Assembly (NCBI RefSeq): GCF_029168945.1
Contig: NC_083603.1
Location: 52,524,406 to 52,588,405, forward strand
Origin: Cannabis sativa
Taxonomy: Eukaryota; Streptophyta; Magnoliopsida; Rosales; Cannabaceae
DNA: 64,000 nucleotides
Direction: 5' to 3'
Shown: positions 24,216 to 35,612 of the stretch, one piece after another
How positions within the stretch are numbered: the stretch's first letter is position 1
Layout of the letters: each line of letters opens with the position of its first letter
Made by a program: the position numbers and the translations under genes
The notes under the pieces: generated by a model
The model's input: the letters and a program-made list of their open reading frames with translations, nothing else
What the model was told of the DNA's origin: nothing
Database searches by the model: none

Positions 24216-27200
24216 TCCCCCTCATGCACATATGATCCATAATTCTTTTGGTGATAATATATCTCATAAGATTATTGTTATCACTTTTAAAATATCACCA
24301 TATATAATCTTTGATCATATATTTTCTATAACTCTTCCAGAGTATGTATGGACTTCTAAATTATAGATGAGGGGTTCGTGGAACATTAATATTTATCCAA
24401 CTAATTGTATCATTCATGTGTATATACAATCTTGTTCATACTAAAATTTAACATTTTAAGTAGATATGAACATAACACATTAATGATAATATAAATTTCA
24501 TTTGTGACAATGATGGTACTCCAATACCATATATTTGTTCCATCTTGTTGTATGATCTTAATTTTCATATCAAATGATCATATATTTATAATTCTTAATA
24601 CATATGAAGTACTTCAGGACTTCAATACTAATGAACAAACTTTATACATTTAATATTTCTCGATATACAAAAGAAATAAAAGTTTGTTCTTCAATTAATC
24701 AAAAACTCTTCAAGAGTCTATCACAACGTATAATTTACGTATTTATACTGCATAGACAACCATACGTATTTTTTCAAACAATAATTTACTTACATGTCTT
24801 TATTTCATACAAAGATCTTTGTCATATAGTGCGCGCGACTTTGAATTTATATCACTTAAGACATGTATTAAATTCTTCTAGAATTTTTAGATAAGGCTTA
24901 ATTCAAATTCTCACTATATTAGGAGCTCCAAATAAATAACCTTTTGTTGCAACATTTATGTGACGCTTATAAATCCTCATAAAATATATTCCAGGCTATA
25001 ATCAAATCATGATTATATTTTCTCAATATTTAAGCCTTACTTCAATCAATCTCATGTCTATGCAAGCTTTGTACAACAATTCATTATGTACAAATACATA
25101 TATGCAAATTTCTCATTAGAAATATTTATTTGCACACCCTACAGGTCTTACTTCACTTTATGTGAGTAAATTTGCCTGGATTGCGTCATAATATTTTGGC
25201 CAAAAATCAAAATGTAAGTCGATGATTCTCGACAAATCTAATACCATGATCCTTGCTATCTCATGTTAGTTTATTGCATATGCAAACATTCAATATTTAT
25301 TGTCGACAAAAATTTCAATAAATGATAATTTCCTCCCATATTGACATAACTTATAGAGATCTCTTTAAATTACATATTTTTCAAATATGTTTATCATTTA
25401 TAGGTACCTATAACGAATCACTTCAGGGATTCAATTATGATGAAATGTGTTATGTCTAACTTCTCTTGGGAGTCTTTTCGAGTACCGTTTTCATCACGGT
25501 TATCATTTTAATACTTTATAACATTAAGGTATCTCCATGAGTACCTCTAGATTTAACAATTTCAGGGCAAATCAAATGAACATTTACTAATAATTTCTAT
25601 ATTGTTCATTTACGCTTCAGGCGTTTTCAACTCATTCTAACTCAACTTTGAATAATATTGATTTGCAGTTGGTATATGTCATTTTGAACTATATTGTTCT
25701 TATATACTTTGTGCAAGGATCATTTTTCAAAAATTATCATCGATCCCAACTGCTTCTCTCCCCCTGATCGAGAGAATTTTTAAAAATTGTGATATCTAAT
25801 AATATTAATACACCTGTAGGGATTTCAATATATCACAATGAATCAATATCTATTTAAACTCATATATATTATATGACATTGAACTTCAGGTTCAATAACT
25901 TCAGTTTCAAGTTCAATACTTATGAACTTAATTCATTTCTAAGAATGAGTCATACGTGTATAATTAGAAATACATAAATTTACACATTTTGTAAATACAT
26001 GATTATATAATCTTATCACATCGATAAGAAACTATGCAATAAAAATCTAACAATGGCTCAAGATTGTTAAGAAAATATAATTTAAATATTTTCTATGTGG
26101 AAATATATGCACATTCTTCTTTTGAGCCTTATAAATAACAATGAGAAGAATCTTCTGGTTCTTCAACAAAATTTAGTCAAATTCTTTGACAATTTATTGC
26201 ATATGATTGATCATGTCAAAATAATTCAATTCATGAACTTCAGGTTCACTATAATTTGTATTTCAATGAAACTTTCACAAGGTAATGTAAAATCACTACA
26301 ACATATAAGTAATCATAAAAAGTTTCATTTTTATATACACGAATAATATAATTATATTATTCTCCAAAACATATACACTCTTCAGGAGTCACTATTATGT
26401 TTATCAAACTTTATATTTCTTTAGGAATCACTATCATCAATTCAATGATGTGTATAATTTAAAAGATACATGACAACTTCATCATGTTATTGTAATGGTC
26501 AAATAGATATAACCATAATATATCATTCATTTTTCCTGGTATCTTTTTAACAAGTCGTCTAATTTATTAATAGACTATTCATCAGTCTAATTATCATGAC
26601 TTGATATATTATATATTTAAATGTACAACCAGTACATATAATAAGTTATTTCTTATCACTTTTATAACTAGATAAAAATTATACATCTAGGTACATACAA
26701 ATATATTTTACTACTCCAAGTAGCAATTGTATGTAAGACTTCTTTAGGAAGCTTTTCAAATAATCATTTTGTGATTCTTTATCACTTTGATTATATTGGA
26801 TCACTAACAAATGTTAGTAAGTTATATATTCACTTCCGGGAATATGCAAACTGAATTATATAGTAACTATATACATACATATCCTGTACTAACAATAGTT
26901 TGAAACTATTGATTTCAAGAAATAATAAAATATGTATATATTAATTTACTTTTGGCATTGCCAATATATGTGAAATCTATATTCTTTGAAATAGAATTTC
27001 ATGTCTATTCATTCTCTTTAGGGAATGATATTTAAATATTCTAAATGTACAATAAATTTGTACAATTCACATTCTATTCAATAATCAAGTATACTTTTAT
27101 CTTGATTATAAGTATGTCCGTACTACAGGTACGCGACCACTATTATTCAATTCCACACATGATATATAAATTTCATGCACTTTGATTATGTGTGGTATCT

Positions 27201-28190
27201 CATCTTTTAGTTGTTTCCACTTTTTTTGGAAATATTTGATTAGTAAATAATGTCATTGATTATTTAAAATCATTACATTCACTTCGGGGAATGACGTTGA
27301 ACAAGTAGAACATTATTATAAATTTCTTAAAAATTTATTACTTGTTCATCCATAAAAAATATAAGAAATTATTCAACAATTTCTTTTACGATATTTCAAA
27401 GAATATATGAATGCAATTTTTGCATAGTCTCCAAGATGTATGCAAAATTTAATCTTTAATATATGTCAGATTCAATAATTTCCAACATTGCAAGTAATAA
27501 CAATGTATAATAACATGACTAATACGATGAATCTTTAAAAGTAGTTGACTTCAATTCGTATCATTCTCTGCAGGGAATGATGAACAATAAATACATGCCT
27601 CATGTATTTAAATAACATTAGTCATGCTCATTGTTATTCTTATACTTTGATGTTTCAATGCAATTTTCTTAACATTCTTTTTTGATATTCAAAACCCACT
27701 ATAAAATTGCATCAATAATAATCATTTTTAATGATTCTTTAGTTGTATTCACATAAATACAATCATTTTTTTTTTTGACAAATATAAAACATTTACTTCA
27801 GGAAATGTTTGTCAAAATCTATATCGATATTAAATTACTTTTCATTGTCCTCAAAGAATACGAGAACATATATATAAATATGTATTCATCTCTTTCATTA
27901 TATATCCATCAACTATATAATGAATATTACGTTTGCATAATCTTCAGGATAAATGCAAGATTTTATTGAGGACGCATAATCATCAGGATATATGCAATAT
28001 TTTATCGAGGATGCATAATCTTCGGGATGTATACAATTTTTTTATCGATGATGCATAATCTTCAGGATATATGCAATATTTTATCGATGATGCATAATCT
28101 TTAGGATATATGCAATATTTTATCGATAATACATAATCTTCTGGATATATGTATAATTTATATAGATTTTCTCTATCATATCATAGGCAC
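24216..28190 (-). repeat. Hairpin-rich AT region of element H
   Basis: About 4 kb with no coding signal but many short perfect inverted repeats. Plus-strand examples (arm, loop, arm): 24605-24624 TGAAGT/ACTTCAGG/ACTTCA; 25415-25432 GAATC/ACTTCAGG/GATTC; 25612-25624 ACGC/TTCAG/GCGT; 25878-25896 ATTGAAC/TTCAG/GTTCAAT; 26234-26248 TGAAC/TTCAG/GTTCA; 26377-26389 ACTC/TTCAG/GAGT; 26826-26845 arms ATATTC and GAATAT; 27009-27028 arms TCATTC and GAATGA; 27119-27133 CGTAC/TACAG/GTACG; 27276-27293 arms CATTC and GAATG; 27560-27581 arms ATCATTC and GAATGAT; 27787-27810 arms AAACATTT and AAATGTTT. Arms vary while the loop core CTTCAGG is conserved. Further inverted repeats with other loops occur at 26803, 26893, 27299-27347, 27588-27610 and 27658-27712. 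Confidence 0.85.
27935..28163 (-). repeat. 39-bp tandem repeat, six copies
   Basis: Units start at 27935, 27974, 28013, 28053, 28092 and 28131 (periods 39, 39, 40, 39, 39; the last partial). Each begins GCATAATCTTCAGGATATAT or a close variant. In most units the pair GCATA/TATGC encloses ATC-TTCAG-GAT, i.e. the same hairpin as in the region to the left. There is no spacer diversity, so this is not a CRISPR array. Confidence 0.92.
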
Positions 28191-28470
28191 ACACATATTG
28201 TAAATATTATGAATGATAAGTATATAATATGTATATATATATGAATTAATAATAAATATATAAAAATATATACATACATATATAATATATAGATATATAT
28301 AGATAAAAAAAAAAAAAGAAAACAAAGGATTCTTGAAATTGTTTCAGTCAGATGAGTATATATATAAATATATATTTAGTGTATCGTGACTTTGAAACAA
28401 TTCAAGAACTTTAACAAAATACTTATATTGAGTCTTAGGCAGAGATTCATGCTTGAAGCTTGGGCAGAGA

Positions 28471-28485
28471 CTCGTGCTGATAACG
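28471..28485 (-). other. Element H candidate primer-binding site
   Basis: Minus strand CGTTATCAGCACGAG, directly abutting the 5' LTR. It does not match initiator tRNA-Met; the primer tRNA is not identified. Confidence 0.55.
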
Positions 28486-28728
28486 TGTTATAAAATAATA
28501 TAAAGTAGATGAGAAGAAAGAAGAAGAAGATGAAGAGAGAAAGAGAAAGTGAATGAGAATTTCTGAGTTGTTTATTCCAATGGGGTGAACCCCTATTTAT
28601 ACAAATACAAGAGTGAGATATTAAGAAACTAAGAAAAAGGGAAACTAAGGAAAAGAGGAATGTTGATTACAATTCATGGTAATAAATAAAAGATTTGGAC
28701 ATCCACATAATTATTAATATTTATAACA
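28486..28728 (-). repeat. Element H 5' LTR
   Basis: 243 bp, same sequence as the left LTR. Followed by ATATT (28729-28733), the second target-site copy. Confidence 0.93.
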
Positions 28729-28733
28729 ATATT

Positions 28734-29134
28734 GTAATACATTGATCTTTTAATTTGTTTTGTCTTTGTAATTAATTATTGTTTGAACGTGAGTAATTAA
28801 ATTTTTCACAAAAGTTTGGTAGAACTTGTGCATAGTGACAAAAGCTTGGGCATTAAATTATTAGCACAGAGAATCGGCAAGGAGCAGCACAGATGGCAGA
28901 ATGTGGACTTTGGGGCCACTTCCTTTGACCATAAAATTTCAGTAACAACATACATGTGTCTCCGTTTTTCTTTTTTGATTTATTTGATGTCGAACACCAA
29001 ATTGATTAACATCAGTGATAGCTTCTAATTATTTATTAAATCAAAATTTATAAAACACTATATTAAAATTAAAATAAACCAATGAGAATATGCGGTGTCC
29101 CTTTAACATTTTTTTTCCTTAAAAATAAATAAAA
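28734..29134. other. Intergenic DNA between element H and the distal 3' UTR of gene 1
   Basis: About 400 bp, AT-rich. A 70-codon open frame at 28816-29028 shows no recognisable motif and is probably chance. Confidence 0.5.
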
Positions 29135-29261
29135 AGCAGAAGTAAAACCCAACTGTTTGCATTTATTTAATAGACAAGCTTACAGATTATTCATAGAGAC
29201 AAGCCTCGACAAAAGTAGTTGAAGCAAGCATAGCAAACATACAGAGTAGATCCATAGAGAT
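29135..29261 (-). other. Displaced distal 3' UTR of cysteine-rich gene 1
   Basis: Aligns with the 3' UTR and downstream flank of paralog gene 2 (60150-60265): shared CAAGCTTACAGATT, ACAAGCCTC and GAAGCAA stretches. It holds a minus-strand AATAAA at 29162-29167, equivalent to the one at 60174-60179. The sequence stops at 29261, where element E begins, and resumes at 58528. Confidence 0.88.
29257..29261. repeat. Target-site duplication GAGAT of element E (left)
   Basis: GAGAT abuts the LTR start TGAAAAATC at 29262 and recurs at 58528-58532 after the other LTR. Confidence 0.95.
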
Positions 29262-30394
29262 TGAAAAATCGTATTTTTGCAAATGACAGTTGTATATAAG
29301 AAAATATAAAAACTATAATCGTTTGCAGCAGCAGAAAGTAATTCTGCTACAGCAAAACAGAACAGGCAGAATATAAAATATTTGCAGAAAAATAAATAAC
29401 TTGACACAAGAGATTTATACGTGGTATCAGTGTTCTCCCGAACACTCCTAGTCCACGGGGCCACGCCCAGAGAATGAAATCAATTAATAAAGTATCAAAA
29501 TTACAAAGACAATTGACTTAAACAAGTTTAGACTCCCTCTAAAGTATTGCCGCAATCCTTTGTAATCCACTTTATGAATCTGACTTCTTGAAACACCTTA
29601 AAGCCCGAACTCCCTTCGTCTTTGAAGTGTGAGTGCTTACTTCCTCCCGAAGTAAGGCTTCAACAAGTCTTCTCCCGAAGACCAAGTGCTTACTTCCTCC
29701 CGAAGTAACGCTTTATCAAATCTTCTCCCGAAGACCAATCTCTTGTTCAGTCAAGTAGTTCTTCACAACCTCTAGGATAGAGTAAGAACAGAAATAGAAC
29801 AACTAGAACCTAGATGAACAACTAGGCTCTGACAAAACAAAGAAAGACTCTCTTCTCTCAAAAGATAAATGTAGAAAATGAATAATGGAAGAGGTAATTC
29901 GAATGGTTGCTCTCTAGGCTCTATTTATAGAACATAGAAACCAAAGAGGCAACCACAAGTTCGAATTAGCAGCTGTACAAAAACTTTCCAAAGAAAACAC
30001 GATCTGCAGCATCAGATTCGGATGCTGACGCAGCAGATCAGAACAGAAACGGGAAACTTGCTATAATCGGGTCCGATCCTCTATTAATGCTTGATTCGTG
30101 CCAAAAACAGATTAGATATTCTGATTGTATCAAGATACAATCGAAATCAATAAGGAAAAGGCAATAATCAAAGTTTCCCTAAAAAAGGCAACTTTCCAAA
30201 AGAGAATTGCTTCTCTTTTAAGAAGTTTCCAAATAAAAGAAAGTCCAGCTGAAAAGTGCAACTTTCCTAACAAGGAAAAGAGCAACTACAATCCGAATAA
30301 ACAAGGTAAGAAATCGGTTTTGAATGCACAAGAATCTTACCATAAAAGAAAAAATATTTTGTCAACTAACTTGCCAAAAAAAAAAGACTTTACA
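29262..30394 (-). repeat. Element E 3' LTR
   Basis: 1133 bp; on the minus strand it begins TGTAAAGTC and ends at the TGAAAAATC complement. Contains a 53-bp tandem duplication (about 29632-29737) and five hairpins with loop TCCC/CTCCC: 29429-29446, 29636-29656, 29667-29682, 29690-29708, 29721-29734. Confidence 0.93.
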
Positions 30395-31000
30395 ATCTCC
30401 CCCTTTGGCACTTTAGATGAACAAAATATTTTTTAACACAAAGTACCTGCAAATTAAAGTTAGCAAGAACAAATAACAACTCCCCCTGAGTAACACACTC
30501 GAAATTGTAAAACAACAAAACAACATGCTAACTTTTAATCCAAATAAGTTCACAAGTACCAAACACAACTCCCCCTGGAAAAAGGGTCTAGAGTTGATAA
30601 AAACAAATTGAATGCTCAATAAAATGCACATTAATTAAAAAATATTTTGACAACTGAATTGCCAAAAAAGGATCTAACAATCTCCCCCTTTGGCACTTTA
30701 GATAATCAAAATATTATTAATTAAAAAATACCTGCAAAATAAAGTTAGCGAAACAAACATAAAAACTCCCCATAAGAAGCACAACATTAAACCAAAATAA
30801 AAAAACTAACTTTGACCAAAGACGAATACAAAACAAACACAAACACAAACCTCAACTCCCCCTAGACAGTTGAGTATACAATTAAAAACCTCTTACTCCC
30901 CCTTTTTGTTTATCTATAAGGGCCAAAGACAAAAAGAAATGAAAATATAGAAATATGTCCACAAAAACAAAAAGAAAGAAAACTTATGCCCCATAAAGCT
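30395..31000 (-). other. Multiple polypurine-like boxes upstream of element E 3' LTR
   Basis: The functional tract is minus-strand CCAAAGGGGGAGAT at 30395-30408. Similar GGGGGAG boxes (plus strand CTCCCCC) recur near 30480, 30569, 30681, 30857 and 30896, with a weaker one near 30767. The box at 30681 is embedded in a ~75-bp duplicate (about 30639-30712) of the LTR terminus plus tract at about 30351-30420. Confidence 0.75.
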
Positions 31001-32301
31001 TGATCAATGAGGACAGCTGCTGGGACATCTCTTGCTGAACCTCCTCCATGGCAGCAAATCGATTGGAGCAGCAAGAGGAGCATTTGAGGGGACTTGTTCG
31101 GATTCCACCAATATTTTGAGATGTCGTAGGTTCTTTGTTCTCACCATTTTGATCTGAAAAGGAAGATGAACAGAAACACACAAGAAACAGGAAAGAGGGT
31201 TCGGGTAGGTGGTGAGTTAAATGACAAAGATTGGTTTATATAAGCTTCGAAGCAAGACAAGAAAAGGAAACCAATTTTTAAAATTTAAATGGTAACCGCC
31301 AGCCCATGAACACATAAAAGGAAACAGCCCACTCCTCAACTCCTTTCCCTTTTTTAAAAAAAAAATAAAAGGAAACTAGAATTGCCAACAATATTTCCAA
31401 AAATAAATCAATCTTTCAAGAACAAAGGCACATTACCATATAAAGATTAATCTTTACTTGGAAAAATATCAAAATAAATCAAAGAAGAATGAATGTTGAT
31501 ACTTACCATTTAAGCACAAGATTTCCTTAACCCATGAAGCAAGTCACCCACCTCCCTCTTATTTTTTTTTTATTTATTTTTTTAAAAAACCAAAAATAAA
31601 ATACAATGTGTACAATAGATATATGTGATTCGAATCAAGCAAAGAAATCAAATATCATTGACAATTGACAAAATAAAATACATGTTATGCTTTTAAAGAA
31701 AATAACTAATCAGTATCTCAGGGACAAATCATACTTAATTGATGTTGAGGAAAAAGATATGCATGTTACTAAAAATTGTGAACCAGGATTATCAATTTAA
31801 TTTTAATAGAGGAGACTTACAAATTTGAAAACACTTGTCAGACATAAGTGTGTGCAGTGAAAATAGGATCATTGTCCTTGGCAAGATTTTTCATTTTTGC
31901 CTTTTTCAATTTGATCCCGCAACTGGATGCTTTCAAACCATACTGAATGTAGCCCTTTTCTATGGTAGTTCATCCTCATCATAGTTTCTAATTACAATGT
32001 TCCAGCTTACTCAACAGATGGCTTTCACACCTCAGTATGGGTAGCTCTATTCCAGCAAGGGGCCTGACAAGACTGAAACAAAAATTGCTCAACTCTGTAT
32101 AAGTACATTATTTAATCCTAGACACAAATAAAGAGTAACATGAACCTTTTAACACAACATCACAAAGTATGATAAGAATGAGATCCTAACTGATTATAAT
32201 CCAAAAGCATAAACATGATTGTCAAAATACAATGATAGGAGATTAAAAGCTAGAGAAGAATCACATAACACTATTGTACAAAAATTATGAACATGATAAA
32301 A
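31001..32301 (-). other. Element E 3' non-coding region between pol and the polypurine cluster
   Basis: A 65-codon frame at 30984-31181 (minus, EEVQQEMSQQLSSLIKLYGA) has no recognised domain. The rest is AT-rich. No envelope-like ORF is visible, although some Sireviruses carry one here. Confidence 0.55.
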
Positions 32302-33162
32302 TTAAACAATGCAAACTCCCAAAGACTTTCTGAGGGAGTCAAAGCGACTTGCATCTAGGGCCTTTGTGAAAATATCAGCTAATTGTTTTTCAGTATCAAC
32401 ATATTCTAATTGCAATGATTTATTTTCAACAAGTTCCCTGATAAAGTGATGTCTTATATCAATGTGCTTTGTTCTAGAATGTTGAACAGGATTTTTGGAA
32501 ATATTTATGGAACTAGTATTATCACAAAAAATAGTCAAAACACCTAATTCAAACCCATAATCAATCAACATTTGTTTCAACCACAATAGTTGAGTACAAC
32601 AACTGCCAGCAACTATGTACTCAGCTTCGGCAGTAGACAAGGAGATGGAATTCTGTTTCTTGCTATGCCAAGATACTAGATTATTCCCAAGAAAGAAACA
32701 CCCTCCACTTGTGCTCTTTCGATCATCAGCATTTCCTGCCCAATCTGCATCACTAAAACAAGCAAGATTTGAATTAGTATGTTTCGAGTACCAAATTCCA
32801 TAATCAGGAGTGCTATTAACATATCTAATAATCCTTTTTACAGGTGATACATGAGATTCCATAGGATTACTTTGATATCTAGCACACACTCCCACACTGT
32901 AACAGATATCAGGACGACTAGCAGTTAAATACAAAAGACTTCCAATCATGCTACGATAGAGTGTAGTGTCTACCTTTACTCCATTCTCATCTTTTGTTAA
33001 TTTCAGTGTGGTGCTCATTGGAGTACTTACCTGCTTAGCCGATTCAAGGCCGAATTTCTTGACAAGGTTCTTAGCATACTTACTTTGAGATACAAATGTA
33101 CCTCCTTCCATTTGTCTCACTTGAAGACCTAGAAAGAAATTAAGCTCACCAACCATGCTCAT
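32302..33162 (-). CDS. Element E pol C-terminus: end of RT and RNase H
   Basis: A 286-codon frame following directly on the stop codon at 33163-33165. It starts SMVGELNFFLGLQV, which in other Copia elements continues without interruption from the RT. RNase H motifs: CFSDADWAG, SLSTAEAEYI, FCDNTSSIN, SKNPVQHSRTKHIDIRHHF and EKQLADIFTKALD, giving the catalytic D-E-D set. It is part of one polyprotein with 33166-35612 and would not be translated separately. Minor oddity: none of the catalytic residues is lost. Confidence 0.9.
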   Translation of the reverse strand: MSMVGELNFFLGLQVRQMEGGTFVSQSKYAKNLVKKFGLESAKQVSTPMSTTLKLTKDENGVKVDTTLYRSMIGSLLYLTASRPDICYSVGVCARYQSNPMESHVSPVKRIIRYVNSTPDYGIWYSKHTNSNLACFSDADWAGNADDRKSTSGGCFFLGNNLVSWHSKKQNSISLSTAEAEYIVAGSCCTQLLWLKQMLIDYGFELGVLTIFCDNTSSINISKNPVQHSRTKHIDIRHHFIRELVENKSLQLEYVDTEKQLADIFTKALDASRFDSLRKSLGVCIV

Positions 33163-35612
33163 TTAAAATTCACTTTTCATTTGATCAACAAATACCTGCA
33201 CTTCATGGTTAGATGTAAAACCAAAAACTATATCATCAACATAAATTTGAGCAATGATAAAATCAGATTTTATATGCTTGATGAAAAGAGTTTTATCCAC
33301 ACTACCTCTGTGATAGTCATGAGAAAGTAAAAATTGAGTCAACCTTTCATACCAAGCTCGAGGAGCTTGTTTCAGACCATACAAAGCTTTTTCAAGCTTG
33401 TATACATGGTCTGGAAATTGAGGATCTTCGAATCCTTTTGGTTGCTCAACATAAACTTCCTCATTCAAAATACCATTTAGGAAGGCAGATTTCACATCCA
33501 TTTGAAACAATTTAATATTCAAAATACAAGCAATACACAAAAGTAAACGAATTGATTCTAATCTTGCAACAAGAGCAAAAGTTTCATTAAAATCAATACC
33601 TTCTACCTGTGTGTACCCTTGTGCCACCAACCGATCCTTGTTTCTCACAATTGTACCGAACTCATCACTTTTATTTTTAAATAACCACTTTGTTCCAATT
33701 ACATTTATACCTTTTGGTCTTCGGACCAAAATCCATACCTTTTTGCGAACAAATTGGTTGAGTTCCTCTTGCATTGCATTGAGCCATTCCTCAAAGGTCA
33801 TGGCTTCCTTCACATTTTTCGGTTCATATTGAGAAACAAAACAAAGAAAGCTGATTAAATTAACATACCTTCTGCGAGTTACCATGCTTTCTTCAGGATT
33901 TCCAAGAATGAGATCTTTTGGATGATTCAATTTGACTCTGGTGCTTGGTTCTTTCTGAATAGAATCAGTGATGATGTTTGGATGAGTCAAGATAGACGGC
34001 TCTGGTTCTCCAGTTTCAGTTGCAGTAGCAGATTCGTCATTTGCAGCATCAGAAATGGGTTCTGCTGCATCGGGATACGCACTGGCACATGCAGGAGGAG
34101 CATCCATGAGACTATCTATCTTGGCTTCTGTGGAAAACTCTGAAAAATCTCTAAAATCATCAACAACCACATTAGCTGATTCCAAAACAGTTTGAGTTCT
34201 CATGTTATAAACACGATAAGCTCTACTGTTTAAGGAATATCCAATAAACACACCAACATCACTTTTAGCATCAAATTTACCAATATGCTCACGATCTTTA
34301 TAGACATAACACACACATCCAAAAACATGAAAATGACTTACATTGGGGCGCTTACCTTTCCAGATTTCATAAGATGTTTTTGAGGTACCTGGACGAATAA
34401 ACACTCTGTTTATTATGTAGCAAAATTTTGTGTTAATAGCTTCAGCCCATAAGCGCTTTGTCAACTTCTTGCTATTTAACATCACTCTTGCCATTTCCTG
34501 CAATGTTCGATTCTTCCTCTCAACAACTCCATTTTGTTGAGGAGTTTTGGGAGCTGAAAATTCATGAGTTATACCTGTAGACTTGCAAAAATCATCATAC
34601 ACAAAATTTTCAAACTCCTTACCATGATCACTTCGAATTCGAACAATTTTCCCAATATTACAACCTTTCTCAACTCTTAATCTCAGACAAAGAGTTTTAA
34701 AGGCATCAAAAGTGTCAGATTTTTCTCTTAAGAAATCTACCCAAGTAAAACGAGAGAAATCATCAACACACACAAAGATATATCGTTTACCATTCAAACT
34801 TTCAACTTGAATTGGACCCATAAGATCCATGTGCAGCAATTCCAATACTTTTGAGGTATTGATATCAGACACAGGCTTGTGAGTGATTTTTAATTGCTTC
34901 CCAAGTTGACACGGTTCACACTTACCAACACTTTCTTTACCAAGCTTGGGAAGTCCTCGGACAATACCTGCATTTGACAATTTTTTCAGGTTTTTAAAAT
35001 TAATATGCCCAAGCTTGGCATGCCACAGATCTGAGGTGTTGTTGATAGCTGAATGACAAGTAAACACAGGGGTTAGAGTGTAACAGTTATCATTGGATCG
35101 TAATCCTTGCAAGATACATTCATTGTCATCATTCAGAACATAACAATGATCACTATCAAAAGAAACAGTAAACCCTTGATCACAAATTTGACTGATGCTA
35201 AGTAAATTAGCCCTCAGTCCTTCAACTAACATCACATTTTTCAGTCTAGGTAACCCTTCAAAATTTAGAGTTCCCATACCAACAACTTTTCCAGATAGGC
35301 CATTACCAAAAGTGACTTCTCCATATTGCATAGGCCGAATGTTAGTCAAAAAGTCCTCGTCACCTGTCATATGTCTAGAGCAACCACTGTCAAAATACCA
35401 CATTTGAGATGTAGCAGTTTTATCAGAAAAACCAGCTAGACAATTCTTTTTCACCCATATTTGTTTCAAACCTTTATGTTTCTTTTGAGATTTTTCCAAA
35501 TTATCAAAATAATTTGTTTTAAACAGATTTTTCAACGTGAAACATTTATGTCTGATATGTCCTTTTCTACCACAAAAATGACAAGTGGGAACAAATCTTT
35601 TTACCTGAGATC
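33163..35612 (-). CDS. Element E pol: second gag knuckle, protease, integrase, RT; ends at a premature stop
   Basis: Open frame of about 810 codons with no ATG at its start; it continues gag after a frame change. In order: knuckle CHFCGRKGHIRHKC (about 35550-35590); protease with YFDSGCSRHMTG; pre-integrase LWHAKLGHINFKNL and CEPCQLGK; integrase core with HMDLMGPI, RSDHGKEFEN and APKTPQQNGVVERKNRT; RT with GTKWLFKNK, FQMDVKSAFLNG, LYGLKQAPRAWY and YVDDIVFGF. The frame ends with TAA at 33163-33165, in the position of a conserved Glu codon of related elements (GAA to TAA), then continues open as RNase H. One substitution therefore truncates the polyprotein. Confidence 0.92.

Larger units (their letters stand above)
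23321..28728 (-). mobile_element. Element H: non-autonomous LTR retrotransposon with a hairpin-rich interior
   Basis: 5408 bp, bounded by 243-bp LTRs (23321-23563 and 28486-28728) that look identical, with a 5-bp target duplication. A purine tract (minus strand CCAAGGGGGAG) abuts the left LTR and a candidate primer site (CGTTATCAGCACGAG) abuts the right LTR, so the element reads on the minus strand. The only coding trace is the C-terminal part of a Copia RNase H next to the 3' LTR. No gag, protease, integrase or RT is visible. The rest is AT-rich DNA with dense short inverted repeats and a tandem array. Identical LTRs mean recent insertion, so proteins must have come from another element. Confidence 0.92.

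Noticed and set aside
27935..28163. Regular repeats considered as a CRISPR-like array
   Set aside because: Units are contiguous with no unique spacers, and the DNA is plant nuclear.
28816..29028. 70-codon plus-strand frame in the flank of H
   Set aside because: No signal peptide, domain or paralog; AT-rich context makes a chance frame likely.
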